Source of the DNA: Gammaproteobacteria bacterium
Lineage (GTDB): Bacteria; Pseudomonadota; Gammaproteobacteria; S012-40
Direction: 5' to 3'
DNA: 27,582 bases
Assembly: GCA_029879945.1 (NCBI GenBank)
Contig: JAOUPJ010000009.1
Location: 1 to 27,582, forward strand
A program made the translations under genes and the position numbers. Shown piece after piece: positions 7,694-15,441 of this stretch; position 1 is the first letter of the stretch, and each line of letters starts with the position of its first letter. The notes below the pieces were generated by a model. That model worked only from the letters and a program-made list of their open reading frames with translations, was not told the DNA's origin and did no database searches.

Positions 7694-10543
7694 CTAGTAA
7701 GGCGCTCTCGTCGCCACTGAACCCACAGCGCCGTTATATGCAAAGTACTTGCTTCCTATATTAACCAGGGTAGACCCACCAGGTAGATTTGTAGCCACCA
7801 CTTCAAGCGAGCCCGTGCTTGTACCTTTCGCGATGAGACCACTACCCCACATATCACCTACATAGTTAGTACCATCGTGGAACATGTGGGCTGAGAGAAG
7901 TACGGGAAAGTTGTACATAACGTTTCCTGAAGGATCGACAGAAAATGGAAGATAGTCTGAAAAATCATAGGCAGCGCCCCAGCTATTCCCAGCCGTCCAG
8001 GAAACGGTATCCGTAGAGCTCAGCGTCGATAAGCCATTGAAGCCGGTAAAACTTCCATTGGCGAACAGAACTGACGAGCTACTCACGCCCTCAGACACAT
8101 TCACTTTTGTCCAGCTAGATAAATCAGTCGACACAATAGGTGAAACTAAACCGCCATATGAAGTCATTCCAATCATGTAAATTCCATTTCCAAAGGCGAC
8201 AGGAGAAGTTAACTCTTGTGACTGACCTGGATCCATCGCAGAGGCAACTGGACGCAGCACCCAGCTTCCACCATTCGTGGAGTGGAAGACGCTACTGGTA
8301 TTCACCGCAACAAATTGATTATTGACATAATCAGGGTGAGCAGTGCCTGCTGCTTCATGCCACAGGGTGGTGCTTAGCGCATTGGCTGAGCTTATTATTT
8401 TCACCGAGTCTGAAGTTTTATTGGCGAGCACATTGGTGGTACTGGCCGTTACGGTTTGGCCGCCAGTGCCTGTGCTCAATTCAGACCATGTAGCCCCGTC
8501 AGTCGAGACACTTGCAATGTCACTAATGGCACTCACCGCCATAAAGCGGCCTTGGGCGGAGGACCACGTTATGTCACCGTAGCTATAGGCACCAGCACCC
8601 GTTTGATCTGCCCAATTTGTTAAGTAACTGGGAGCAGTTGTGGTGTACCGAGCACCGGCATCACCTACAGCGACCAAAGTGGTACCATTCCACGCCAAAC
8701 CTCGGATGTGACTCGTTGAAGTGGTATTATTGATCGCGACTAACGCCCAAGTTGCTCCATCAACAGACGATTGCATTGCCCTTGAGTCGCCCGCCGCCAG
8801 GAACTGAGTCCCGTCATGGATCACGGTATTCATATTATATGCGGTCCCATATGCCACCGGTGTCCCTGCCGTCCAGGTATCGCCATCGGCAGAATAGTAA
8901 ATCGTATTCGCATCACCCACTGCCACAAAAACACCCGCACCGTAGGCTAGCTTTTTCAATTGGGCTGTCCCCGGCGGTGTAACAGCGGCCGTCCAGGAAA
9001 TTCCATCAGAAGACTTGATCGCGGTACCGTTATCGCCCACGGCAACATAAAGATTCGTTCCGTTATAAGCGATATCTCGCAACACATCCGTAGCACCGGT
9101 CTCTATCAGGGTAACAGCCGAGACGGCATCCGTGGTGTTACCCAACATCGTACCGCCTACCAAAAAGATATTGCCACCCAGGTTACGAACGGCAGTGGGT
9201 TGAATGGTCGATTTTGTATAAGTTGGTGTAGCGTCCCAGGTATTGGCTGTTGCATCGGTGGAAAAACGGAAACCGGTTTCGTCTGTGCGATACCATTTGT
9301 TATTGGTGCTATCAAATCCCAGAGAACCGGCACATGTTGTAAGTCCAGAAAGATCTACCTTTTGGGCCAGCCATACATTATTGGTGATATCCCATTCGTA
9401 GATACCGCAAGCCGATTCAGGATTGGTGGTGGCGTTTGTAGCAATGGCCAATAAGGTGTTATTGGCGTAGTGCGCTGTCTTCACATTCATACCTGCAGGG
9501 CTGCTGCGTTGAGTCCAACTCGTGGCATTCGTGGAAGACATGATAGTTTGACCCTTCCCTACGACCACGTAGCTACCTGTGGTCATGGCGACAGAAGTTG
9601 CCATGTTAGAGACCGCAGTTGGTAGGCTCCAACCAGCCGCTCCTGTAGCAGGATCGGCCGAGGTATAGATCTCTCCCGCATCCGATAATGCCACCCATAG
9701 ATTATTGCCATAGGCCAGATCGATGATTTTTGCAGATGGTCCAGTGTAGGCCGTGCCCGCTGATGGACCCGTGGAAACAACGATATTATTGGCATCTCCT
9801 GAGGTATCGCCGGCAAAAACAAACACATCATTACCGCCGGACACACCTGTCGCTATCGCAAAGATATTGTTTGCTGAGCTTCCCCAGCCAGTCCAGTTGC
9901 TACTGCCAGCGGGTTGATGATAAAACAAGGGACTCGTAGCACCAGTCAGTACTGCCGTGCCTAAGGTACTTTTGTAAGCCGCTCGAACCAGCGAGCCCAC
10001 TCCAGCCAAGTCGTCAAAACTGTTTGCCCAGGTGATACCATCCGTACTGGAGCAACTTAAACCAATTCCTACCGTGATGTATTTCGTACCCGTGTAAACT
10101 ATATCAGTCATGCCTGGATTTGCAGTACAGGTTGAATTTCCTATTCCGGTCTTTAGAGAATAGGGGTGTTGTGTCCAGTTAATACCGTCTGCAGAAAACG
10201 CGGTGGAATGCCCACCTAAAAGGGCAACAAATTTCGCTCCATCATGCAGAACACTAACAAAGGTCTCACCACCCACTCTGGACTTCGTCCAAGTTGTAGC
10301 GTTCGTCGAATAGGCAAAATGACCGTGCTCGCCCACGGCAAGAAACTTACCCCCACCATAGATCACTTTTTTGTACTCACCATTATAGGAATGAGTCGTC
10401 CAGGCATTGTCTACAGCCGGTTTTGGCAGTGTCTCTTTCGGCGGCTCTTCGAAAGGAGGATCACCTGAACACGCTGCCAGTACCAGCGTAAGACCAATAA
10501 TTAAACTTTTTCTAGTTAGAAGGGGAAGGCTCAAAGTATTCAT
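7694..10543 (-). CDS. Large lipoprotein of sialidase/Ycf48-like beta-propeller repeats
   Basis: 949 residues, no specific function recognised. The lipoprotein signal has lipobox LAAC with Cys25, followed by a Pro/Glu-rich spacer. The remainder is a chain of short degenerate repeats of about 40-45 residues with the pattern GxxFVAVGDxGTIxxSxDGxTW, where Thr/Ser-Trp ends each unit (DGINWTQ, DGITWAN, DGISWTA, DGDTWTA, DGATWAL, DGATWSE). This is the repeat style of BNR/sialidase and Ycf48-like propellers. The copy number suggests two or more propellers, which I could not count exactly. The composition is rich in Ala, Thr, Ser and Gly, with few charged residues, as in secreted surface proteins. A GAGG ribosome site lies 7 bases before the ATG, a -10 box is found upstream, and a strong terminator lies downstream, so it looks like a single-gene transcript. 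Binding or adhesion is inference only. Confidence 0.8.
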   Translation of the reverse strand: MNTLSLPLLTRKSLIIGLTLVLAACSGDPPFEEPPKETLPKPAVDNAWTTHSYNGEYKKVIYGGGKFLAVGEHGHFAYSTNATTWTKSRVGGETFVSVLHDGAKFVALLGGHSTAFSADGINWTQHPYSLKTGIGNSTCTANPGMTDIVYTGTKYITVGIGLSCSSTDGITWANSFDDLAGVGSLVRAAYKSTLGTAVLTGATSPLFYHQPAGSSNWTGWGSSANNIFAIATGVSGGNDVFVFAGDTSGDANNIVVSTGPSAGTAYTGPSAKIIDLAYGNNLWVALSDAGEIYTSADPATGAAGWSLPTAVSNMATSVAMTTGSYVVVGKGQTIMSSTNATSWTQRSSPAGMNVKTAHYANNTLLAIATNATTNPESACGIYEWDITNNVWLAQKVDLSGLTTCAGSLGFDSTNNKWYRTDETGFRFSTDATANTWDATPTYTKSTIQPTAVRNLGGNIFLVGGTMLGNTTDAVSAVTLIETGATDVLRDIAYNGTNLYVAVGDNGTAIKSSDGISWTAAVTPPGTAQLKKLAYGAGVFVAVGDANTIYYSADGDTWTAGTPVAYGTAYNMNTVIHDGTQFLAAGDSRAMQSSVDGATWALVAINNTTSTSHIRGLAWNGTTLVAVGDAGARYTTTAPSYLTNWADQTGAGAYSYGDITWSSAQGRFMAVSAISDIASVSTDGATWSELSTGTGGQTVTASTTNVLANKTSDSVKIISSANALSTTLWHEAAGTAHPDYVNNQFVAVNTSSVFHSTNGGSWVLRPVASAMDPGQSQELTSPVAFGNGIYMIGMTSYGGLVSPIVSTDLSSWTKVNVSEGVSSSSVLFANGSFTGFNGLSTLSSTDTVSWTAGNSWGAAYDFSDYLPFSVDPSGNVMYNFPVLLSAHMFHDGTNYVGDMWGSGLIAKGTSTGSLEVVATNLPGGSTLVNIGSKYFAYNGAVGSVATRAPY

Positions 10544-10626
10544 GGGAAAACCTCTAGCTGGACTGTTGTTTGTTCTTTTCCAGTTGAGGTTATCGGCTTA
10601 CACTAGGCAGCATGAAGCCGTCATTG

Positions 10627-10655
10627 ATTATATATAGTGCATACAGTCACAAAAC
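10627..10655 (-). promoter_or_regulatory. Probable sigma-70 promoter of the 949-residue lipoprotein gene
   Basis: On the minus strand a perfect TATAAT (10627-10632) lies inside a TATATATAAT stretch about 85 bases before the start codon. A -35 element is weak: GTTTTG at 10650-10655 has 17-base spacing, while the closer TTGTGA (10647-10652) has only 14. The rest of the 285-base interval up to rimI is AT-rich and shows no gene. Confidence 0.5.
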
Positions 10656-10828
10656 CCATGAGAAATTCGGTGATATTTGATCTATTTCTTAAAGATGTGC
10701 ATTGTTACTTTGTTGATTATTTCTAGAATAAATCCAGTTTTGAATAACGCAGCGAATCACTATGATGTAACATCGCAAGATACTATGTGTTCAAAGGAAG
10801 TTGAAGAAAAACGATCGTTTAAAAAAGG

Positions 10829-11293
10829 CTAAACATCCCGCGCAAAAATGAGCGCATCTTCTCTACGCCCTTCGTTCGCAGGATAATATCCAGTGCGTAT
10901 TCCTACCTCTACAAAACCGGCACTTTCATAAAGGGCAATCGCACCCACATTGCTGGGGCGCACTTCGAGAAAAACGGATTTGGCCTGGCGCTCCCTGCAT
11001 TGATCCAGGATATGCTCCAATAGAATGCGGCCAAATCCTTGTCGTTGAAACTGGGGATTAATGCAAATATTAAAGAGGTGGGCTTCGTCCACTGCAATAT
11101 TAAAAATGGAATAACCTGCTATCCCCACACCCAGTTCCATCACCGTACAGATGTAATTGACGCGAATACAGTCTCTAAAAATTCCCCGTGTCCAGGGTGA
11201 GACATGGGCCTGCTGTTCTATCTCTAACAAACGATCCAAATCCGCTTCGGTGATAGGTCTGAACCGTACCTCGGGTTTTAAGACTGCACTCAC
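10829..11293 (-). CDS. rimI: Ribosomal protein S18 alanine N-acetyltransferase
   Basis: GNAT-family enzyme that acetylates the N-terminal alanine of ribosomal protein S18 using acetyl-CoA. 154 residues, the usual RimI length. The acetyl-CoA pyrophosphate-binding loop is QRQGFG (83-88), preceded by the HLFNICINPQFQ strand. Glu110 and Tyr122, twelve residues apart in FLEVRPSNVGAIALYESAGF, sit where E. coli RimI has its catalytic Glu103 and Tyr115. The end (GIRTGYYPANEGRREDALIF) is the typical RimI tail. The start is GTG at 11293 and overlaps the uracil-DNA glycosylase stop by 4 bases (GTGA), so the two genes are translationally coupled. No clear terminator follows. Confidence 0.92.
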   Translation of the reverse strand: MSAVLKPEVRFRPITEADLDRLLEIEQQAHVSPWTRGIFRDCIRVNYICTVMELGVGIAGYSIFNIAVDEAHLFNICINPQFQRQGFGRILLEHILDQCRERQAKSVFLEVRPSNVGAIALYESAGFVEVGIRTGYYPANEGRREDALIFARDV

Positions 11294-12069
11294 ACTCGGG
11301 CCTTATTCATTATTTCTCTTGCTAACTGTAGATCGGCCCAGGCCTTACGTTTCTCCAGTGGTTTTCGCAACAGATAGGAGGGGTGATAGGTCACAATTAA
11401 GGGTATTTTTTTATCTCCAAACTGATGCACAGCACCTCGCAGACGCCCCACCGATTCCTCAGTTTTCAGCAGATTTTGTGCGGAATGACGACCCACAGAG
11501 AGGATCATTTTGGGCTGCACCTGATCCAGTTGCCGTTGCAGAAAACCCAGGCATTGAGTCACTTCTTCAGGACGAGGGTCGCGATTATTGGGAGGTCGAC
11601 ACTTCAACACATTGGCGATATAGACCTGCTCCCTCTTCAGCCCAATCGCCCGAAGCATCTGATTCAACAATAGCCCTGCCGCGCCGACAAAGGGTTCCCC
11701 TTGCTGGTCCTCGTCTCGCCCCGGTGCCTCGCCAACGATCATCCAGTCTGCCTGTCGATTGCCCACACCCAGCACGGTGTTGGTGCGAGTTTGATGCAAA
11801 TCACAAGCGGTGCACTGCTTCACTTCGTAATCAATGCACTGCCAACTGTCTTCAACGTGTGGCCGGGGCGCTTCCCGTTGAACAGGCACCTCCACTTTCA
11901 CTGGCTGTGGTGGCTCAGAAATAGCTTCTACCGGAATCACTTCCAGTGGAATAATCTCGGTGGGAATGATTTCCTCGGGGACGGATTCCGTGATTGAACC
12001 ACCGTCTCGTCTTTGCCACTGGGCAATCCCCATCGTTTTAAGCAATAGACTGCGACGGTGGTCTAGCAT
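11290..12069 (-). CDS. Family 4/5-type uracil-DNA glycosylase (iron-sulfur), with Pro/Glu/Ile linker repeat
   Basis: Removes uracil from DNA to start base-excision repair. The ATG at 12069 gives 259 residues (MLDHRRSLLL), one base after the leuA stop, with AGAGAGG about 11 bases upstream; the ATG at 12078 would put that site too close. Motif A is GEAPGRDEDQQGEPFVGAAG (113-132) and the second motif is HPSYLL (229-234). Cys86, Cys89, Cys157 and Cys173 have the spacing expected for the four iron-sulfur cluster ligands. Between the N-terminal helix and the catalytic domain, residues 30-51 form four degenerate five-residue repeats (EEIIP, TEIIP, LEVIP, VEAIS), which should be a flexible or extended linker. 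The Glu in GEAPG is typical of this superfamily branch. Such proteins are often annotated as phage SPO1 DNA polymerase-related. Confidence 0.88.
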   Translation of the reverse strand: MLDHRRSLLLKTMGIAQWQRRDGGSITESVPEEIIPTEIIPLEVIPVEAISEPPQPVKVEVPVQREAPRPHVEDSWQCIDYEVKQCTACDLHQTRTNTVLGVGNRQADWMIVGEAPGRDEDQQGEPFVGAAGLLLNQMLRAIGLKREQVYIANVLKCRPPNNRDPRPEEVTQCLGFLQRQLDQVQPKMILSVGRHSAQNLLKTEESVGRLRGAVHQFGDKKIPLIVTYHPSYLLRKPLEKRKAWADLQLAREIMNKARV

Positions 12070-12070
12070 T

Positions 12071-13615
12071 TTATACATCACCTCTCTGCGGGTGTGGCCT
12101 ACTGCTATCATCCATAATCTTGTTCAGCGCGTTGATATAGGCCTTGGTCGAAGCAATGACGATATCGGTATCCGAACCATGCCCATTGACGATGCGCCCA
12201 CCGCGTTCCAGCCTCACAGTCACTTCACCCTGGGCATCGGTTCCGCTGGTGATGGCGTTCACTGAATAGAGTTGCAACTGGCTTTCGCTTTTTACAACCG
12301 CTTCGATGGCTTTGAAGGCTGCATCCACTACACCATCACCCACACTCACAGAGTGGACGATTTCACCGTTGACAAGTAATTCCACGGAGGCCTCGGGCAT
12401 CTTATTCATGGCCGCGCACACACTGATGGAAGTGAGTTTGACGGTTTCGTTTTCCGCCTCTTGATCCGTGGCCGTGACTAGGGCCTGCAAATCCTCATCA
12501 TAGATTTCGTGTTTCTTATCGGCCAACACCTTAAATGCCTCGAAGGCCACATTGAGTTCATGATCATTGTCGAACGATTTACCCAATTCCTTCATGCGTG
12601 TCTTGAATGCGTTTCTTCCCGAGTGTTTACCCAGAACCATACGATTGGCACTCCAACCCACGTCTTCGGCGCGCATGATTTCATAGGTTTCGGGATTCTT
12701 GATAACCCCGTCTTGATGGATTCCCGATTCATGGGCAAAGGCGTTGGCCCCCACAATGGCTTTATTCGGTTGCACCGCAAAACCGGTTATACCCGATACC
12801 AAACGCGATGCGGGTACGATTTGCGTGGTATCGATATTGGTTTCACAAGGAAACACGTCTTTGCGTGTGCGAACGGCCATCACGATCTCTTCCAAAGAGG
12901 CGTTCCCTGCCCGTTCGCCCAAACCATTGATGGTGCACTCCACCTGTCGCGCACCGTTCAGTACGGCAGAAAGGGAATTGGCAACGGCAAGGCCCAAGTC
13001 ATTATGACAATGGACCGAAAAAACCGCCTGGTCTGAGTTGGGTACGCGCTCAATCAGATCGCGAATCAAGTCCCCAAATTGGGCGGGAACATTATAACCC
13101 ACGGTGTCTGGGATGTTGACGGTACCAGCCCCCGCAGCAATCACCGCTTCAATGACGCGACACAAAAAATCGGGATCACTGCGACCTGCGTCTTCCGGTG
13201 AGAACTCCACGTTATCGGTGAACTGACGAGCCAATTTGACGGCCGCCACCGCCTGCTCCAGGACTTGCTCCGGTGACATACGAAGTTTTTCTCGCATGTG
13301 TAAGGGCGAGGTGGCAATAAAGGTGTGGATACGGCCCTGCTTCGCGGCCTTGATGGCCGCACCTGCGGTTTCAATATCTTTGGGAAGGGCTCGTGCCAGT
13401 CCGCACACCACACTATCTTGGACAGCGGCAGCCACGGCCTGTACAGCCTCAAAATCTCCGGGACTGGCGATGGGGAAGCCGGCCTCGATCACGTCCACCC
13501 GCATCTTCTCTAACTGCTTGGCAATTCGGACCTTCTCGTCCTTGGTCATGGACGCCCCTGGGCTTTGCTCGCCATCACGAAGCGTCGTATCAAAAATAAT
13601 CAATTTGTCGCTCAT
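12071..13615 (-). CDS. leuA: 2-isopropylmalate synthase
   Basis: First committed step of leucine synthesis: condenses acetyl-CoA with 2-oxoisovalerate to give 2-isopropylmalate. 514 residues, close to E. coli LeuA. The N-terminal TIM barrel shows DTTLRDGEQSPGASM with Arg13-Asp14, and the metal-binding HxH at His202 and His204 in VHCHNDLGLA, the same numbering as in E. coli. The GLGERAGNASLEE segment follows. The C-terminal part (from about residue 390) is the leucine-binding regulatory domain, with the VSVGDGVVDAAFKAI and VNGHGSDTDIVIAS segments. An AGG ribosome site precedes the ATG at 13615. The gene has its own predicted promoter and a leucine-rich leader peptide 96 bases upstream. It ends one base before the uracil-DNA glycosylase start. 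Confidence 0.97.
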   Translation of the reverse strand: MSDKLIIFDTTLRDGEQSPGASMTKDEKVRIAKQLEKMRVDVIEAGFPIASPGDFEAVQAVAAAVQDSVVCGLARALPKDIETAGAAIKAAKQGRIHTFIATSPLHMREKLRMSPEQVLEQAVAAVKLARQFTDNVEFSPEDAGRSDPDFLCRVIEAVIAAGAGTVNIPDTVGYNVPAQFGDLIRDLIERVPNSDQAVFSVHCHNDLGLAVANSLSAVLNGARQVECTINGLGERAGNASLEEIVMAVRTRKDVFPCETNIDTTQIVPASRLVSGITGFAVQPNKAIVGANAFAHESGIHQDGVIKNPETYEIMRAEDVGWSANRMVLGKHSGRNAFKTRMKELGKSFDNDHELNVAFEAFKVLADKKHEIYDEDLQALVTATDQEAENETVKLTSISVCAAMNKMPEASVELLVNGEIVHSVSVGDGVVDAAFKAIEAVVKSESQLQLYSVNAITSGTDAQGEVTVRLERGGRIVNGHGSDTDIVIASTKAYINALNKIMDDSSRPHPQRGDV

Positions 13616-13671
13616 AGCGCACCTGTATTCTGAATCTAGTTACTAGGATATTGGATTTTGCGGTTCTTTTC

Positions 13672-13719
13672 ACCCAGCCGCACACCGGGTCGAGGATGTA
13701 TAATTTGCCCGCTAGGGCA
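13672..13719 (-). promoter_or_regulatory. Possible RNA hairpins between the leader peptide and leuA
   Basis: Two hairpins can be drawn in the minus-strand RNA. One (13706-13719) has a 5-pair stem TGCCC/GGGCA whose four-base loop holds the leader stop codon. The other (13672-13690) has about 7 pairs including two wobble pairs. Neither is followed by a T-tract, so neither is a textbook intrinsic terminator. If the leader controls leuA it may act through translation or Rho. These are hand-drawn structures. Confidence 0.3.
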
Positions 13720-13816
13720 GCAGTCGTAGTGATAGCAGGAGGGGCAGAGGCAAACGGAGGCCGCACGCCGTGGTGGGAGCGCCTTGAATAAGTGATTGTT
13801 TATTTAAAACTTTCAT
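13712..13816 (-). CDS. Leucine-rich leader peptide of leuA (34 residues)
   Basis: A small reading frame starts at ATG 13816 and ends at TAG 13712-13714, 96 bases before leuA. It begins MKVLNKQSLIQG, and nine of its last fifteen residues are leucine (positions 20, 22, 24, 26, 27, 28, 30, 32, 33), using mixed CTC, TTG, CTG and CTA codons; the stop follows Pro34. Clusters of leucine codons in a short frame directly before a leucine-synthesis gene are the hallmark of ribosome-mediated attenuation leaders, as for the enterobacterial leuL. A promoter with good spacing lies about 40 bases upstream. The ribosome site is weak (GGCG). Homology to a named leader was not checked. Confidence 0.75.
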   Translation of the reverse strand: MKVLNKQSLIQGAPTTACGLRLPLPLLLSLRLLP

Positions 13817-13851
13817 CGTTCGCCGTGTATTAAGAAATACGAATATTGTTC

Positions 13852-13880
13852 AGTTTAACCCCAGAACCGGAGTTTGCCAA
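13852..13880 (-). promoter_or_regulatory. Predicted sigma-70 promoter of the leuA leader transcript
   Basis: On the minus strand TTGGCA (13875-13880, 5 of 6 matches to the -35 consensus) and TAAACT (13852-13857, 4 of 6 to the -10) are separated by exactly 17 bases. Transcription would begin near 13845, about 30 bases before the leader ATG. The promoter sits immediately after the pssA stop, so leuA can be transcribed independently of the upstream genes. Confidence 0.55.
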
Positions 13881-13902
13881 GCCCTTAACGGCGCCATCGG
13901 CC

Positions 13903-14676
13903 CTAGACATGATGCTCTTTTTCCGATTCCTGCTCCTGCTTCCTTCTTTGCGCCTTGTGGCGATTGAGCATTACGAACGTCACCACCGGGCCGGATGAAG
14001 CATAGACCAGCATAATAAAGAACAACACTTGCGGCGGATCGAGTGAGATGAAAACAAACAGCAAGACAATCAACAGGGTCGCCAGAAAGGGCACTTTTCC
14101 CTTGAGATCAACATCTTTGAAACTATAGTAACGAAAGTTACTGACCATCAACAGGCCCGCTGCAATGGTGATGACCAGGGCAAAATAACTGACGCCCGGG
14201 CTATTGAGTTGGTAGGTTTCCCCTACCCAAACCGTGCCTGCAACCAGGGCCGCCGCGGCCGGACTGGGTAAACCCTGAAAAAATCGCTTATCAACCACAT
14301 TGACCTGGGTGTTGAAGCGAGCCAGACGCAAGGCTGCTCCGGCAGTACACAGAAAGGCCCCCAACCAGCCCAATTTACCCAAGCCCTGCAGGGTCCACAG
14401 ATAAATGACCAAGGCAGGTGCTACGCCGAAGGAGACCATATCGGCCAAGGAGTCGTATTGCACACCAAATTCGGTAGAGGTGTTGGTGAGACGGGCGACG
14501 CGACCATCGAGGCCGTCCATGATCATGGCAATGAATACAGCGATAGCTGCTTGATCGTAATGACCTTTTATTGCAGACACGATGGCATAAAAACCAAAAA
14601 ACAGGCATCCCGTAGTAAATAGGTTGGGTAATAAATAGATGCCTCTACGGCGTTGACGTTTTTCTGGTTGGTCCAT
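13903..14676 (-). CDS. pssA: CDP-diacylglycerol-serine O-phosphatidyltransferase (phosphatidylserine synthase)
   Basis: Integral membrane enzyme that makes phosphatidylserine from CDP-diacylglycerol and serine. 257 residues of the Bacillus/type II (CDP-alcohol phosphotransferase) class, not the E. coli phospholipase D-like class. The diagnostic motif is complete: D54-x-x-D57-G58-x-x-A61-R62, then G71-x3-D75-x3-D79, the metal and CDP-binding residues. About seven or eight hydrophobic segments follow (for example LLPNLFTTGCLFFGFYAIV, GVSYFALVITIAAGLLMV, FLATLLIVLLFVFISL, VLFFIMLVYASSGPVVTFV), with a charged C-terminal tail (HKAQRRKQEQESEKEHHV). The gene follows psd by 33 bases, so the two enzymes that convert CDP-diacylglycerol to phosphatidylethanolamine are encoded together. 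AAGGA precedes the ATG at about 11 bases. Confidence 0.95.
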   Translation of the reverse strand: MDQPEKRQRRRGIYLLPNLFTTGCLFFGFYAIVSAIKGHYDQAAIAVFIAMIMDGLDGRVARLTNTSTEFGVQYDSLADMVSFGVAPALVIYLWTLQGLGKLGWLGAFLCTAGAALRLARFNTQVNVVDKRFFQGLPSPAAAALVAGTVWVGETYQLNSPGVSYFALVITIAAGLLMVSNFRYYSFKDVDLKGKVPFLATLLIVLLFVFISLDPPQVLFFIMLVYASSGPVVTFVMLNRHKAQRRKQEQESEKEHHV

Positions 14677-14709
14677 TTCGCGCTTTTTCCTTCGAATTCT
14701 TCAATACTA

Positions 14710-15363
14710 CTATATTAGTTGACCGGAAACTCCTGTAACAGTTTCCTTATGAGTAACGGTAGTGAGAATGGTTTCACCGGCTGAAACCCTGGCTCCCGTT
14801 TTGATTTCAACACGACTAGAGCCGAGTACATAGACATCGGCCTCCATACCCATAAAATAAAATCCAACCCGCTGCCCGTGGGCAATGCGGTGGCCAGGTT
14901 GTAAATAGAGCCGGGGTACCGATCGGGCACCTCCCACCAAAGCCACCACAATATCATCGCCTTCGTCGGTGCTCACCAGAAAGGCATTGATTATACCAGG
15001 ACGCTCAATCGCCACCGAGTCCATCTTGGCGATCTTCCCTTCCAGGGGACAATGTATCGCATAGCCACCCAGTGCATGCAGACGGATTTTGACGTGGGTA
15101 CTGGGCAATGCCCGAATGGGATCGAGCACGTCCTTTTCTATCCTGGTAACTGTGCCATCCACCGGACTCACCACACCCATTGGACGTGGCGGTGTTTTTC
15201 GCTTGATATCGCGATAGAGAAATCCTACCACCGCAATGATAGGCACAACACCTATCGCCAATTCCCGATAGCCGATAAACAGGGCAATGGCTGCGATGGC
15301 AAACAACAGCCCCAGTATTCCCCATCCTTCTCTGGCAATTAGTGGATAACTACGTGATAGCAT
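14710..15363 (-). CDS. psd: Phosphatidylserine decarboxylase, short (archaeal-type) form
   Basis: Pyruvoyl-dependent enzyme that decarboxylates phosphatidylserine to phosphatidylethanolamine at the membrane. 217 residues from the ATG at 15363, which fits the short Psd form. An in-frame TTG at 15375 would lie in the T-tract of the ilvC terminator, so the ATG is preferred. An N-terminal hydrophobic pair (WGILGLLFAIAAIALFIGY and AIGVVPIIAVVGFLY) anchors the protein. SPVDGTV (Asp69) and YAIHCPLEG (His104) are conserved, and the self-cleavage site is Leu180-Gly181-Ser182-Ser183, giving a small alpha chain with an N-terminal pyruvoyl group from Ser182. No clear Shine-Dalgarno sequence is visible, and the promoter is unclear given the terminator just upstream; transcription may depend on read-through. 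Confidence 0.9.
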   Translation of the reverse strand: MLSRSYPLIAREGWGILGLLFAIAAIALFIGYRELAIGVVPIIAVVGFLYRDIKRKTPPRPMGVVSPVDGTVTRIEKDVLDPIRALPSTHVKIRLHALGGYAIHCPLEGKIAKMDSVAIERPGIINAFLVSTDEGDDIVVALVGGARSVPRLYLQPGHRIAHGQRVGFYFMGMEADVYVLGSSRVEIKTGARVSAGETILTTVTHKETVTGVSGQLI

Positions 15364-15373
15364 GTCTCTATAC

Positions 15374-15411
15374 AAAAAAAGGTGCCCGATGTTTTCACAT
15401 GAGGCACCTTT
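15374..15411 (-). terminator. Rho-independent terminator after ilvC
   Basis: Minus-strand stem AAAGGTGCC paired with GGCACCTTT (15403-15411 and 15378-15386). The stem continues past a short mismatch into ATGT/ACAT closed by a GAAA loop, and is followed directly by a T-run (plus-strand A-run 15374-15380). It lies about 30 bases after the ilvC stop and 11 bases before the psd ATG. Confidence 0.85.
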
Positions 15412-15441
15412 GTTATTTACCGTAAGGCGGCTTCAACGACT

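Noticed and set aside
9583..9846. 87-codon minus-strand frame inside the 949-residue lipoprotein gene
   Set aside because: It is an out-of-frame shadow of the repeat gene, with no recognisable domain and no ribosome site.
10796..10830. AAACGATCGTTT palindrome with T-run just after rimI, as a terminator
   Set aside because: The palindrome has no loop and would leave a stem of only about four pairs, so it is not a credible intrinsic terminator.
11157..11924. 255-codon plus-strand frame opposite rimI and the uracil-DNA glycosylase gene
   Set aside because: It lies antisense to two genes with clear catalytic motifs. Its translation is rich in Arg, Pro and Ser without domains, as expected for a shadow frame.
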